Translations under genes and position numbers: made by a program
Assembly (NCBI GenBank): GCA_024636975.1
Contig: JAGXGA010000036.1
Location: 62,001 to 126,000, forward strand
Direction: 5' to 3'
Length of the DNA: 64,000 bases
Source of the DNA: Mariniphaga sp.
GTDB lineage: Bacteria; Bacteroidota; Bacteroidia; Bacteroidales; Prolixibacteraceae
In this document: positions 8,655 through 18,030 of the stretch, in pieces
Layout: the number at the start of each line of letters is the position of its first letter
Numbering within the stretch: the first letter of the stretch is position 1
Notes under the pieces: generated by a model
What the model was told of the DNA's origin: nothing
The model's input: the letters and a program-made list of their open reading frames with translations, nothing else
Database searches by the model: none

Positions 8655-10601
8655 ATGAAACAGGTTTTATATTTTGTCGCACTTTTTATGTTAATGGGGA
8701 TGTATTCATGTAAATCGAATTCCGACAGCAGCTGGTCATTGCTTTCCCCTGATGGAAACATTAAAATTGAAGTGTTTCTGGAAAATGGGAACCTTCATTA
8801 TAACGCATCGCTAAAAAACAGTAACGGATTCAAAGAAGTGATACAAAAGTCGCCGCTTGGCATAATACGTGAAGATGCCGATTTTACAGGCAATCTGTCG
8901 TTCGTAAAAATATCTGATGAAATTAGCATCAATGAAAAGTACAATGTTCTGACCGGAAAGGCATTGAATCTGCACAACAATGGTCATGAACAAATCCTTT
9001 CATTTGCCCTGCCAGGCGATGAAGGGCTCGACGTTGCCGTACGCGCCTACAACGATGGCATTGCCTTCCGTTACATTTTCCCCGAAGAAAAAACCGGGAA
9101 GTTTAAAGTAACCGGTGAAACAACCGGATTCCGTTTCGGAGAAGGACAGGCGTGGATTCAACCCTATGATGATGTAACCAAATGGACTCCTGCTTATGAA
9201 GCGCATTATATGAATGAAGTAGCTATTGGTGAAAACTCTCCGTATAAAAACGGATGGTGCTTTCCGGCGCTGTTTCATACCAGCGGAGTCTGGGTACTTC
9301 TAAGTGAAACCGGCCCCGATGGTGATTTCTACGGAGCGCATTTGAATCCGGAGGCAAATGAAGGACTTTACACCATCCGCCTTCCTGAACCCGAAGAAGC
9401 CATGGGAGTTTATAAACAGCATGCTGAATCGGATAAGCTGCCTTGGACATCTCCATGGCGTGTTGCCATTATCGGCGCAGAATTAAACACTGTGGCAACC
9501 TCCAATCTGGTTACACATTTAAGTCCGCCCAGCCGTGTAAAAGATGTTTCGTGGATAAAACCCGGCCGTGCATCCTGGAGCTGGCTCTCAGATCACGACA
9601 GCCCACAGGATTATGGCAAGCTTAAAACTTTTGTTGACCTGGCTGCGGAAATGGGTTGGGAATATTCTTTGGTTGATGCCAACTGGAACCTGATGAAAGG
9701 CGGCGACATAAAACAACTGGTGGATTACGCCAACAGTAAAAACATTGGCATCCTGTTGTGGTACAACTCGGGCGGTCCGCACAACGATGTGGGGGAACAG
9801 GTACGCGACATCATGAGCGATCCGGTAAAGCGGCCTCAGGAATTTGCCCGTCTTCGTGAATGGGGCGTTAAAGGAGTGAAGATCGATTTCTTCCAAAGCG
9901 ACAAACCCGGTATGATGAAGTTTTACAGAGATATTCTTGAAGATGCCGCCGCCAGCCAAATCATGGTTAATTTTCACGGCTGTACCATTCCAAGAGGCTG
10001 GTCCCGCACCTTCCCCAACCTGATCACCCTGGAAAGTGTGCGGGGGGCAGAGTGCTACACATTTGCCCCTACCTATCCTGAAAATGCACCCGTCAGCAAC
10101 ACCATCCTGCCGGTTACCCGTAATGTAGTAGGTTCAATGGACTATACACCCGTTTTGTTTTCCGAAATGCAGCATCCGCAAATCACCACCTGGGGCCATG
10201 AGCTTGCCCTTTCGGTATTGTTTGAAACCGGCTGGCTCCACTTTGCCGATCGTGTGGAATCGTACCGCAATCTGCCGGAAGCTCCTAAAAACTTCCTTAA
10301 AACCGTTCCGGTAGTATGGGATGAAATACGTTATGTAACCGGCTGGCCAGGGAAAGACATGGTACTGGCGCGCAGAAAAGGTGACACCTGGTTTGTTGCC
10401 GGAATAAACGGAGAAGATAAAACCAAAGAACTCACTGTGCAATTACCATTTCTGCCTGATGGAAAACATTCTGTCGAAATGATTACCGATGGCGATTCCA
10501 ACCGCAGCTTTGCTGTTAACAGGTTAAATATCGACAACAAGACTCCATTTGACATTCCTGTTATGGCCTATGGTGGTTTCGTGCTTAAAATCAGTAAGTA
10601 A
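8655..10601 (+). CDS. GH97 family glycosidase (alpha-glucosidase/alpha-galactosidase type), lipoprotein
   Basis: A signal peptide ends at Cys19 (LMGMYSCKS), predicting a lipoprotein. The N-terminal beta-sandwich starts SLLSPDGNIKIEVFLENGNL. The catalytic barrel, from about residue 300, has SWSWLSDHDSPQDYGKLKTF, GWEYSLVDANWN and WGVKGVKIDFFQSD, followed by a C-terminal beta-domain. These are GH97 hallmarks (SusB family). An Asp in the VKIDF strand is where retaining GH97 alpha-galactosidases carry their nucleophile, so a retaining enzyme is more likely than an inverting SusB type. Length 648 aa is normal. It follows the kinase by 82 nt, probably as part of the same locus. Confidence 0.92.
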   Translation: MKQVLYFVALFMLMGMYSCKSNSDSSWSLLSPDGNIKIEVFLENGNLHYNASLKNSNGFKEVIQKSPLGIIREDADFTGNLSFVKISDEISINEKYNVLTGKALNLHNNGHEQILSFALPGDEGLDVAVRAYNDGIAFRYIFPEEKTGKFKVTGETTGFRFGEGQAWIQPYDDVTKWTPAYEAHYMNEVAIGENSPYKNGWCFPALFHTSGVWVLLSETGPDGDFYGAHLNPEANEGLYTIRLPEPEEAMGVYKQHAESDKLPWTSPWRVAIIGAELNTVATSNLVTHLSPPSRVKDVSWIKPGRASWSWLSDHDSPQDYGKLKTFVDLAAEMGWEYSLVDANWNLMKGGDIKQLVDYANSKNIGILLWYNSGGPHNDVGEQVRDIMSDPVKRPQEFARLREWGVKGVKIDFFQSDKPGMMKFYRDILEDAAASQIMVNFHGCTIPRGWSRTFPNLITLESVRGAECYTFAPTYPENAPVSNTILPVTRNVVGSMDYTPVLFSEMQHPQITTWGHELALSVLFETGWLHFADRVESYRNLPEAPKNFLKTVPVVWDEIRYVTGWPGKDMVLARRKGDTWFVAGINGEDKTKELTVQLPFLPDGKHSVEMITDGDSNRSFAVNRLNIDNKTPFDIPVMAYGGFVLKISK

Positions 10602-10700
10602 CCTGATGGTTGGCCAAATATACCCGGGTAAAGAAATTAATGCCGTTATAAAATTACATGTAAAATTTTATGCAGGCTGTCCATAGGAGGTTTTATTGCC

Positions 10701-10712
10701 CCCCTTTAGGGG
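10701..10712. repeat. short G/C palindrome in the GH97-GH2 gap
   Basis: cccctttagggg forms a small hairpin, followed by ggagatcaggagggg. This kind of C4/G4 element is scattered between genes in Bacteroidota. The rest of the 174-nt gap shows no gene. It is too weak to call a terminator. Confidence 0.4.
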
Positions 10713-10775
10713 AGATCAGGAGGGGTCAACAAAAATCTTCGTATCTTAACATTTCAATACAAATTCAACTATACC

Positions 10776-12755
10776 ATGAAAGGAACATCTACCGCAATTA
10801 ATTTCCTCCTTCTGCTCATGCTTTGGGGAATTACCAACCAAACCAAAGCATTTCCAGTTGAATCACCATCAAAAGTGGAAATCAAAAAAGAAAGCAACAC
10901 TTTTCAGTTGTATAAAGATGGAAAGCCCTACTTTATAAAGGGGGCAGTGGGCTGGGACTTCCTGGAAGAACTTGCAGCTGCCGGTGCCAATTCGCTCCGT
11001 ACATCACCAAAGTTGCTTAATGAAGCCCACCGGCTGGGATTTTCTGTTCTGGTAAATCTTCCTGTTCAGGCAGAAAGAAGTGGTTTCGACTACAACGATG
11101 AAAAGACTGTGAAAGAACAATTCGAAAGGGTAAAGAAAATAGTAGAAGAAAACAAGAATCACCCTGCCGTTCTGATGTGGGCCATCGGCAATGAGCTGGA
11201 CCATATACCCGGCGACCTGGATTACAACCTGAAAATGTGGGATGCCGTAAATGATATTGCCGGAATGATAAAGGAAATTGATCCCCATCACCCGGTACTT
11301 ACGGTTGTTGGCTACGGTAAGCTTGAAAAAATCAGGGACATAAAGGAACGGTGCCCGAACCTCGATTTGTTGGGAGTGAATGCCTATGCTGCTGTTTTAA
11401 ATGTGCCGGAATGGCTTGCAGAATATGACTGGAATAAGCCTTATGTGGTAACAGAATGGGGTCCGTCGGGCTGGTGGGAGGTGCCCCGCACCCATACAGG
11501 AGTAGTGATTGAGGAAACCAGCACCGAAAAGGCGGCTGTTTACAGGGAGCGCTACGAAAAGGTGATTCTGGGTGACCCGCTTTGCCTGGGGTCGTATGTG
11601 TTCTTATGGACCAGCAACCGGCAGGAACGCACCCACACATGGTTCAACATGTTTCACAACAACCTGAAAACACAAACGGTGGAAGTGATGCAGTACATGT
11701 GGACGGAAAAGTGGCCTGAGAACCGTGTACCCCGTATTGAAGCCCTGAAAATTAATGGCAGGAAAGCCACAGACAATATTGAGCTGGCGCCCGGAAGCAA
11801 CAATACAGCCCTCGTTCAGGTTGATGATCCGGAAAACGATGCATTAAGGTTTGAATGGGAGCTACTGCCCGAACCCGAACAATTTGGCGCCTATGCAGGT
11901 CAGGGTGAGAAAAAGCCGCAACCAGTGGAAGGATTTATTCAGGCCAGCCAAAAAAACGCTATCCTGTTCCAGATTCCTGAAGTGGTAAATAGAAATTACC
12001 GGCTGTTTGTGTATGTATATGACGGGCAGGAAAACATTGGTGTGGCCAACATTCCGTTTTATGTTCCGGAGCGTAAGGGAACAGGAAGCAATGATAATGA
12101 ATGGAAACCATTGTTTAATGGTAAAAACCTGAATGGTTGGCAGGTAAAAGCCAAACCTGAGGATGTCGAAAAAGAATTCTGGAAAGTTGACGATGGAAAT
12201 ATAATTGCCAACTCTATGGGTGACAGCATCCACGATTACGTATGGCTGATGACGGATCAGGAATATGAAGATTTTGAGCTAAAGCTGCAGTTTCAGGCCT
12301 TCAGTCATTCGCCAGGCAACAGCGGCATACAAATCCGGAGTCGCTATGATGAAGCAACATGGTGGCTCAATGGACCGCAAATTGATATACATCCGCCCGG
12401 TCCATGGCGCACCGGCATGATGTGGGACGAAACACGCGGTAACCAGCGCTGGATATTTCCCGACATAAGGGATGGCAGCTGGGTTAATCCTGAAATGGCA
12501 ATAAATCCGGCGGTTATATTTTTTGCTGACAACGAAGATGTGTGGAACACCATGCATGTAAAAGCAGAAGGCATGACCATCAAAGCATGGCTAAACGGTA
12601 ACGTGGTAACCGACTTCAATGGGGATGGAATCCTGAACGACAACAACCATCGCGACAGGAAGGTGGGTGAAAAAGGATATATTGCCCTGCAGATCCATAC
12701 CAATGATCAGCTAAAAATTTATTTTAAGGAGATTTTAATAAAAAGTATTCAATAA
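10776..12755 (+). CDS. GH2-type TIM-barrel glycosidase fused to an Ig-like domain and a C-terminal DUF1080 domain
   Basis: A signal peptide (FLLLLMLWGITNQTKA) precedes a barrel like the catalytic part of GH2: SLRTSPKLLNEAHRLGFSVL, HPAVLMWAIGNELD with the acid/base Glu, and YVVTEWGPSGWW with the nucleophile Glu. The usual N-terminal GH2 sandwich domains are missing. Residues about 325-430 look like a beta-sandwich (VDDPENDALRFEWELLPEP). Residues about 445-659 are a DUF1080 (3-keto-disaccharide hydrolase/LamG-like) domain: WKPLFNGKNLNGWQ, GNSGIQIRSRYDE, KVGEKGYIALQIH. The two active modules may act on one glycan. It ends 9 nt from the convergent gene. Confidence 0.85.
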   Translation: MKGTSTAINFLLLLMLWGITNQTKAFPVESPSKVEIKKESNTFQLYKDGKPYFIKGAVGWDFLEELAAAGANSLRTSPKLLNEAHRLGFSVLVNLPVQAERSGFDYNDEKTVKEQFERVKKIVEENKNHPAVLMWAIGNELDHIPGDLDYNLKMWDAVNDIAGMIKEIDPHHPVLTVVGYGKLEKIRDIKERCPNLDLLGVNAYAAVLNVPEWLAEYDWNKPYVVTEWGPSGWWEVPRTHTGVVIEETSTEKAAVYRERYEKVILGDPLCLGSYVFLWTSNRQERTHTWFNMFHNNLKTQTVEVMQYMWTEKWPENRVPRIEALKINGRKATDNIELAPGSNNTALVQVDDPENDALRFEWELLPEPEQFGAYAGQGEKKPQPVEGFIQASQKNAILFQIPEVVNRNYRLFVYVYDGQENIGVANIPFYVPERKGTGSNDNEWKPLFNGKNLNGWQVKAKPEDVEKEFWKVDDGNIIANSMGDSIHDYVWLMTDQEYEDFELKLQFQAFSHSPGNSGIQIRSRYDEATWWLNGPQIDIHPPGPWRTGMMWDETRGNQRWIFPDIRDGSWVNPEMAINPAVIFFADNEDVWNTMHVKAEGMTIKAWLNGNVVTDFNGDGILNDNNHRDRKVGEKGYIALQIHTNDQLKIYFKEILIKSIQ

Positions 12756-12764
12756 CTATCATAA

Positions 12765-14417
12765 TTAATTTGTTGATAGGATTAACACGCTGTACTGGTT
12801 TTTCCATGGGCTTCGGAAATTGGGCCATCTTCCCCATTCCTGTTTTCCACCATCAACATATTCACCAGTAAAGGGATTAAACCACATTGCCTCAAGCATT
12901 CCGTTTTCTGGTTCAGGTACCACTGCCGCAAGCTGAAAGTTTTCAGGCGGAACAAGATACATGAACAGATCTGTTCCATTTGTAAGTGTATAACCACTTG
13001 AAGACAAGTTGTTCATGCCTCTGATGCTGTTTGTTGTAGGTTTCTGTTTAGCAGGCATTAACGTGTTGTAATCGTATTTTGTGAACAAGTCATTCAGGTG
13101 CATGTAATAATCAAAGCGTGGTTTCTGAACTACTTGTGCCGACTCCATAGGGTCGTATACTACAATATTCCATGCAGTGTTCTGCCAGTAATAGGTTGAG
13201 TAAACTCCGGCAAAAACAATCAGGTAATTTCTGATCAGGCATACTTCCGGATTGATGTAGTTCCCCTGGTACGAAAGGTAAGGGCCTTCTTCATACCCTC
13301 CATGCTCAATATTCATAACCGGCTTGTTGTTATGCAACATCAATGCCTCAAGGCTGTAAGAATACAGGTCGGAACGCCAATTCTGGATAGAAATAAAATC
13401 AATCTTTTCCGGCTCACGCGAACAATATTCATAATCATGGACGGTAATAAGTCGATTGTAACTATCCAGGCTCCTGATCCGCCCGATCCGTTCATTTATG
13501 TATGGGATATCACACCGCCCATAATCCAGCGCCTCTTTCGACACATCCCAGATGATGTTGCTGAATCCCTGGTAGCGGGTAATTACGTAGTCGAAAAACC
13601 GGTTGTCTTCCCTCGAATACATAGGTGGCCAATTGACCTCCTTATTCCAAACATATATCATCAGGTGGGCTACAATACCATTTTTACGGAGATGATCAAT
13701 TACCCTGTCAAGATGCTTAAAAAAATCAACATTCAATGTCGAAAAATCAGGGTTCTCATTTGTCCCTTTGAAAGGGGAGACAGCCGGGTTTTTAAAATTA
13801 TATTTTGCCGGCACATTTTCATCAACCTTCCACTTTACATCGTATGCATAAAGATTCATTACCACCTGGTTGAATCCGTTCTTTTTTATCTCCTCTACCA
13901 TTTTCGTGGTATTGGGAATGCCTTTAGGATTGGTAAGGTCAAGCGCAAACAGCCAGTCGATTTCAAAGGCCAGGGCAAAGTAGGATGTTCCGTCATGGAA
14001 CCTGAACTTCTGAGGAGATTGAGCATCTGTCATCACCGGACCGTGAACTTCAGGATTAATGTTCTTAACAGCCTGCAACACCCCTTTTTTTCCTGATAGC
14101 CCCGGTACGGAAGAAAACGTCTGATACGACCAACTTCCTGTGACTTCAGGTGAAAACCGGATAACAAATTCATCTTTCCCGTTATAGAATCCATTGAGCG
14201 TTATCTGGCTATTATCGGGGGCGGTAAGCACAGCCCCGAAAGCAACATCAAAAGGATCCTCACCCCCTTTTACCTGATATCTGAAAATGATATCAAGGGT
14301 TGAATAAAGATTAACCGGCTCATCTATTGTACCGGCCTCTGTCCTCTCCTGTCCTGCTCCTGTATTTATGAACAAACCGGATAGAAACAGAAGCAACAAC
14401 TGTCTTATCCCCTTCAT
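12765..14417 (-). CDS. DUF5060-containing glycoside hydrolase, GH140/apiosidase-like
   Basis: A signal peptide is followed by an N-terminal DUF5060 beta-sandwich (FRYQVKGGEDPFDVAFGAVL; GSWSYQTFSSVPGLSG), then a TIM barrel (HDGTSYFALAFEIDWLFALD; LRKNGIVAHLMIYVWNKEV; NIIWDVSKEALDYG; KPVMNIEHGGYE) and a C-terminal small beta-domain. This architecture is that of DUF4038/GH140-type enzymes, whose founding member removes apiose from rhamnogalacturonan II. The candidate acid/base is the Glu of VSKEA and the candidate nucleophile is the Glu of NIEHGG. I use the ATG at 14417 rather than the GTG codon just before it. The gene starts 3 nt after the stop of the GlcG/HbpS gene and is last in its operon. 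Confidence 0.8.
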   Translation of the reverse strand: MKGIRQLLLLFLSGLFINTGAGQERTEAGTIDEPVNLYSTLDIIFRYQVKGGEDPFDVAFGAVLTAPDNSQITLNGFYNGKDEFVIRFSPEVTGSWSYQTFSSVPGLSGKKGVLQAVKNINPEVHGPVMTDAQSPQKFRFHDGTSYFALAFEIDWLFALDLTNPKGIPNTTKMVEEIKKNGFNQVVMNLYAYDVKWKVDENVPAKYNFKNPAVSPFKGTNENPDFSTLNVDFFKHLDRVIDHLRKNGIVAHLMIYVWNKEVNWPPMYSREDNRFFDYVITRYQGFSNIIWDVSKEALDYGRCDIPYINERIGRIRSLDSYNRLITVHDYEYCSREPEKIDFISIQNWRSDLYSYSLEALMLHNNKPVMNIEHGGYEEGPYLSYQGNYINPEVCLIRNYLIVFAGVYSTYYWQNTAWNIVVYDPMESAQVVQKPRFDYYMHLNDLFTKYDYNTLMPAKQKPTTNSIRGMNNLSSSGYTLTNGTDLFMYLVPPENFQLAAVVPEPENGMLEAMWFNPFTGEYVDGGKQEWGRWPNFRSPWKNQYSVLILSTN

Positions 14418-14420
14418 CAC

Positions 14421-14852
14421 CTATTTATTTAAAATCTGGATAGCTGCCCGTGCAAGTATCTCATCATTCTCACCTGTCAATGCACCCGCAACGGCAATAC
14501 CTCCTACTACCATTCCTTCAATTTCAATGGGATAACCTCCTTTTAATGCAGCAAAATCTATGGTATTGGTAAGGCTGAGCATCGGTGTCCGCCCGTCAAG
14601 GATCACATCTTCCAGCTTAATTGTAGGTCTGCCAAATCCAACTGCCGAAGCCGCTTTGTTAATGGCAATCTTTGGTGCATTAGGCATGGTTCCATCCCAT
14701 CGCTCCAAATATACCAGGTTGCAACCATCGTCAACAATGGCAACTGCTCCGGGCAGATTTCTCTTTTGAGCTTCGGCCCTGGCTGCTTCAGCAAGTTTTT
14801 TTGCTCCTTCCAGGTTTATCCTTCCACTTTTTATATACATATCCGACATCAT
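14421..14852 (-). CDS. GlcG/HbpS-family protein (DUF336)
   Basis: The protein is 143 aa: ARAEAQKRNLPGAVAIVDDG, LVYLERWDGTMPNAPKIAIN, GYPIEIEGMVVGGIAVAGAL. These match the GlcG/HbpS fold, a small PAS-like domain reported to bind haem in the extracellular HbpS and of unknown role in glycolate and diol operons. There is no signal peptide, so it is likely cytoplasmic. It sits 8 nt downstream of the isomerase-like gene and 3 nt upstream of the GH140-like gene, so it is co-transcribed with sugar-processing genes. Its biochemical role here cannot be read from sequence. Confidence 0.88.
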   Translation of the reverse strand: MMSDMYIKSGRINLEGAKKLAEAARAEAQKRNLPGAVAIVDDGCNLVYLERWDGTMPNAPKIAINKAASAVGFGRPTIKLEDVILDGRTPMLSLTNTIDFAALKGGYPIEIEGMVVGGIAVAGALTGENDEILARAAIQILNK

Positions 14853-14860
14853 CCTGGCTG

Positions 14861-15820
14861 TTACAATCTGTAGATTTCCTCTTTAACCAATTTCATTAAT
14901 TCCATAGGCTTCTCTTCTTCCATCAGTTTAAAATATTTTTTCCGGTCGAGTTGCCCTGCAAGGTTCCAAACTGCCTCTGTAATCGAACCATGAATGTTAA
15001 AAAATTCGAAGATGTCGAAAATCCGTGGGGAAGCATCGGTTGTAAAATACTTATCGTAGTTGTATTCACGGGCATAAAACATGAATTCAACGTAATGCAG
15101 AAAATTGCGTGATCCCCCAATAAGGTCCCAGTCAAACTTCCAGTCGTTATCATTTGTATGGAGGTAAAAATCAATATTGTTCTCAGCGCAAAGAGCCATG
15201 GCCTGAGCCGGATTTTCCTGTGCCAGCAGTGAATGACCAAAATCGAGGGTAACCCCCATAGCCGGATTGTTCACCTGCTTAAGCAGCAACAGGGTCTTGG
15301 CACACGAATCGAGGTGGCAATGCACCCTTGTCTCGTTGTATTTATACTCAACGAACAGCGGGATTTCAGGCAGGTAAGCGGCAGCTTCAGCAATGCCGTC
15401 GACCAGGTTTTTCCATGCCTGACCGTAGTTTACCTGGAACAGGTTGTCGTAACCGTCGGCCAAAGGGCAGCAGGTAACCAGCGGGGCTCCCACTTTTCTG
15501 GCATAATCCTTTGCTCCCTTTATAATGGAGATGGCCTTGTCGCGCACCCCTTTACCGGGCCTCGACAGCGAGCCGGGGACCAGATCAATATCCTTTTTAA
15601 TGTTGGCATTGATTGCAGCAAACTCAAGCCCCAGTTCGTCCATCCATGCCTTTGTCTCAACCGGATCGCCCGTTTCATAGGGATAAACCATTTCAACACC
15701 TGTAACACCTTTTACTTTTTTAGTAAGCTCAAGCCTTTCACGTGTGGTTGTGGGTGATTGATATTCCGAAAACCGGTCCTGGGTTTTTCCCAAAAATGAG
15801 ATGATAATGCTTTGTTTCAT
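14861..15820 (-). CDS. xylose-isomerase-like TIM-barrel sugar isomerase/epimerase
   Basis: This 319-aa protein has the AP-endonuclease-2/xylose isomerase-like barrel. Metal ligands can be picked out in order: Glu in IPLFVEYKYNE, Asp/His in GVTLDFGHSLLA, His in FYLHTNDNDWK. Such proteins interconvert aldoses and ketoses or epimerise ketoses. It lacks a signal peptide and lies between a D-lyxose-isomerase-like gene and GlcG/HbpS in one operon. Specific sugar unknown; a pentose, apiose or rhamnose-type substrate would fit the neighbouring GH140-like enzyme. Confidence 0.82.
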   Translation of the reverse strand: MKQSIIISFLGKTQDRFSEYQSPTTTRERLELTKKVKGVTGVEMVYPYETGDPVETKAWMDELGLEFAAINANIKKDIDLVPGSLSRPGKGVRDKAISIIKGAKDYARKVGAPLVTCCPLADGYDNLFQVNYGQAWKNLVDGIAEAAAYLPEIPLFVEYKYNETRVHCHLDSCAKTLLLLKQVNNPAMGVTLDFGHSLLAQENPAQAMALCAENNIDFYLHTNDNDWKFDWDLIGGSRNFLHYVEFMFYAREYNYDKYFTTDASPRIFDIFEFFNIHGSITEAVWNLAGQLDRKKYFKLMEEEKPMELMKLVKEEIYRL

Positions 15821-15889
15821 TGTATTGCAGTTTTATAATGATTCGCTATTAATTCATGGTTTATAAATTAGTTTATTTTTTTTATTGTC

Positions 15890-16045
15890 GCTACAGATTC
15901 ACAGATTATATGAATAGTTATTATATAATGAGCATTACTCCTCAAATTAATCTGTAACAATTCCATCTTCATTTCCTTCCCCTTAATCTGTGAATCTGTG
16001 GCAATTCCATCTTCATTTCCTTCCTTTTAATCTGTGAATCTGTGG
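15890..16045 (-). repeat. 44-bp tandem repeat with an inverted partner
   Basis: The 234-nt gap 15821-16054 holds two head-to-tail 44-nt units, 15958-16001 and 16002-16045 (caattccatcttcatttcc..., each ending aatctgtgaatctgtgg). The element gctacagattcacagatta at 15890-15908 is nearly the reverse complement of the unit end, so a long stem could form. No coding potential is visible. It lies between the two isomerase genes, just after the stop of the lyxose-isomerase-like gene. Confidence 0.85.
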
Positions 16046-16054
16046 CAATCATCT

Positions 16055-16600
16055 TCAGCTTTCAATTATTTTTGTTTCCCGAATGATATCCGAATCAGTA
16101 AATCCGTCCAGTCCGTCGCGGACAGTTGTTGAAAATGAATACATTACCGCTCCTCTATTGCCCGCCTGGAACCAGTGCTTTTCGCCGGGTTGAAATTCCA
16201 GCTGGTCGCCGGGATTAAGAATGATCTCATGTCGTAACCGGAACACATCTTCTTTTCCAATGGGTATAAAACCCTCTGTCATGTTATCATCACCTTCCAC
16301 ATAAAACCGGAGGTCGCCCCACAGCGCCCTGATTATTTCCTGCTTTCCCGGATCATTTCCCACCGGAGGATGCCAGTGTTCCGGCTCAGTCTGATTGGGT
16401 AAAAGCACCAATATTTTTCCGGCAATGCGGTCAGTCTCAAAAAAAGTCAGAACCTGGATTCCCTGGCTGTAAATATCACTCAGACCAAAATCTGCAACAG
16501 CAATCCTGGTTTGCTCCTCCGGAGTAATATGTATACCTGCTTTTGCTATCAGTTCAAGCGCTTTTTGCTGCACTTCAGTATATTGTTTTCGCGTAATCAT
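16055..16600 (-). CDS. D-lyxose isomerase-like cupin
   Basis: The 181-aa protein closely follows the YdaE/EcSI D-lyxose ketol-isomerase pattern: QGIQVLTFFETDRIAGKILV, EPEHWHPPVGNDPGKQEIIR (two metal His and a Glu), LWGDLRFYVEGDD and FQPGEKHWFQAGNRGAV (third His). The enzyme interconverts D-lyxose and D-xylulose, and often D-mannose and D-fructose. It is encoded 45 nt downstream of the MFS transporter, consistent with uptake and isomerisation of one sugar. Motif agreement with the family is strong; the physiological substrate is inferred. Confidence 0.9.
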   Translation of the reverse strand: MITRKQYTEVQQKALELIAKAGIHITPEEQTRIAVADFGLSDIYSQGIQVLTFFETDRIAGKILVLLPNQTEPEHWHPPVGNDPGKQEIIRALWGDLRFYVEGDDNMTEGFIPIGKEDVFRLRHEIILNPGDQLEFQPGEKHWFQAGNRGAVMYSFSTTVRDGLDGFTDSDIIRETKIIES

Positions 16601-16645
16601 TTTTTCCCGTTTAGCTTATATATAATCTCGTGTCAATATAAATAA

Positions 16646-17920
16646 CTAATATTCAGTTATTGATTTTTCGGGTTTAATTTTTGTCCATAAATAAATAGCA
16701 ATAAGATTTAGTCCTGCACCCACAAAAAAGAACGGCATAACAGAGCCCGACCATTCCTTTAGGTAGGGAAATGCCAGCGCTGTTAAAAATGACCCCAGGT
16801 TACCCGCCATATTCATAGTCCCCGAAACAGCTCCTGAATTTTCCTTGCCGGTATCGTTGCATACCGACCACGACGGACTAAGAGTCATATCGGCACCAAA
16901 GGTTGCCAGTGAAAGAAAAACCACCGCATAGAAGGGTGTTTCCATATACCCGCTGGCAAGCAATCCGGCTGCAGCCAATATGAAACCCACAATCCCAGTA
17001 AATTTTCTTGAAAACTGCCAGTTAACCCTTTGGTAGAGAAAATCGACCATCCACCCCGAAAACCAGTTTCCAAGGGCCCCGAAAATAAGGGGAAAGGAAG
17101 CGTAAACTCCTGCCTGTGCCGGGGTCAGGTTGTAGGTCGACTGAATATGGGGAAACATCCAGCTAAGTGCAAAAAAGAAGGTAAAATTACTGGCGAAATA
17201 TTGTAACATCAAAAGCCACATGTTTTTCGACCCAAACAATACCTGCAACGGAATACTTTTCTTTACTGTTTGCTCTGTTGCCGTTTCGTATTGCCTGTTT
17301 TTTAAAATGAAGGCCTTTTCTTCCCCGCTGATTGTGGGGTGCACTGCCGGATCATCCCTGAACCACCAGTACCAGATTACTGCCCATACAAAACCAATCA
17401 GGCTGAGGTAAACAAATCCCATGCGCCAGCCGGCAGCTTGAAGCAACCAGGGCATGAACAGCATTGAAAGGGCTGCTCCCACCCGGCCTCCCGAGAAGTT
17501 AATCCCGTTGACAATACCCCGCTCTTTTAATGGCATCCAGGAATAAACAGCCCTCGACATGGCAGGAAAAGCACCTGCTTCACCAGCTCCAAAAAGAAAC
17601 CTGATAACCATCATTGAAACAAAATTCCAGGCTGCTCCCGATAATGCTGCAAACACCGACCATAATGTTACTACAGCCGTAAGTATTTTTCGCGGGCCAA
17701 ACCTATCGGCCAGGATTCCCGAAGGGGTCTGAAACAGAGCATATCCCAGCGCAAAAATCGAAAGCACCCACCCCATTTGTCCATCGGAAAATGATAACGA
17801 TTCAGAAATGGGATCTTTTGCAACCGATATAAAAATACGGTCAATCAGCACATTCATAGCAAGAATGAATGTGCCCAGCACCATTTTATATCTTACCGGA
17901 AAGATGGTTTTATTGCTCAT
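16646..17920 (-). CDS. MFS transporter, anion:cation symporter (hexuronate/sugar-acid) type
   Basis: The protein is 424 aa with about twelve membrane helices. The MFS loop 2-3 signature GILADRFGPRKILTAVVTLW is intact. SSVSGTMNMAGNLGSF-like motifs near GAVSGTMNMAGNLGSFL and FGAGEAGAFPAMSRAVYSWM are characteristic of the ACS family (ExuT, GudP, DgoT relatives). It would import a sugar acid or monosaccharide. It precedes the lyxose-isomerase-like gene in the operon, so uptake for the following isomerases is the likely role. Confidence 0.88.
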   Translation of the reverse strand: MSNKTIFPVRYKMVLGTFILAMNVLIDRIFISVAKDPISESLSFSDGQMGWVLSIFALGYALFQTPSGILADRFGPRKILTAVVTLWSVFAALSGAAWNFVSMMVIRFLFGAGEAGAFPAMSRAVYSWMPLKERGIVNGINFSGGRVGAALSMLFMPWLLQAAGWRMGFVYLSLIGFVWAVIWYWWFRDDPAVHPTISGEEKAFILKNRQYETATEQTVKKSIPLQVLFGSKNMWLLMLQYFASNFTFFFALSWMFPHIQSTYNLTPAQAGVYASFPLIFGALGNWFSGWMVDFLYQRVNWQFSRKFTGIVGFILAAAGLLASGYMETPFYAVVFLSLATFGADMTLSPSWSVCNDTGKENSGAVSGTMNMAGNLGSFLTALAFPYLKEWSGSVMPFFFVGAGLNLIAIYLWTKIKPEKSITEY

Positions 17921-18030
17921 TTTAGATATTTAAGTCCAGCTGGCGTTTTCACAAACAGCCGTTAAAGTTAAAATTTACCGGTATTCCTGGTAATCTTACT
18001 TCGGAAAAATAATTGCTACCTGGTTCCGCT

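Noticed and set aside
13302-14096. 264-codon plus-strand open frame
   Set aside because: It lies wholly antisense to the DUF5060/GH140-like gene, which has clear domains; the antisense translation is low-complexity and matches nothing recognisable.
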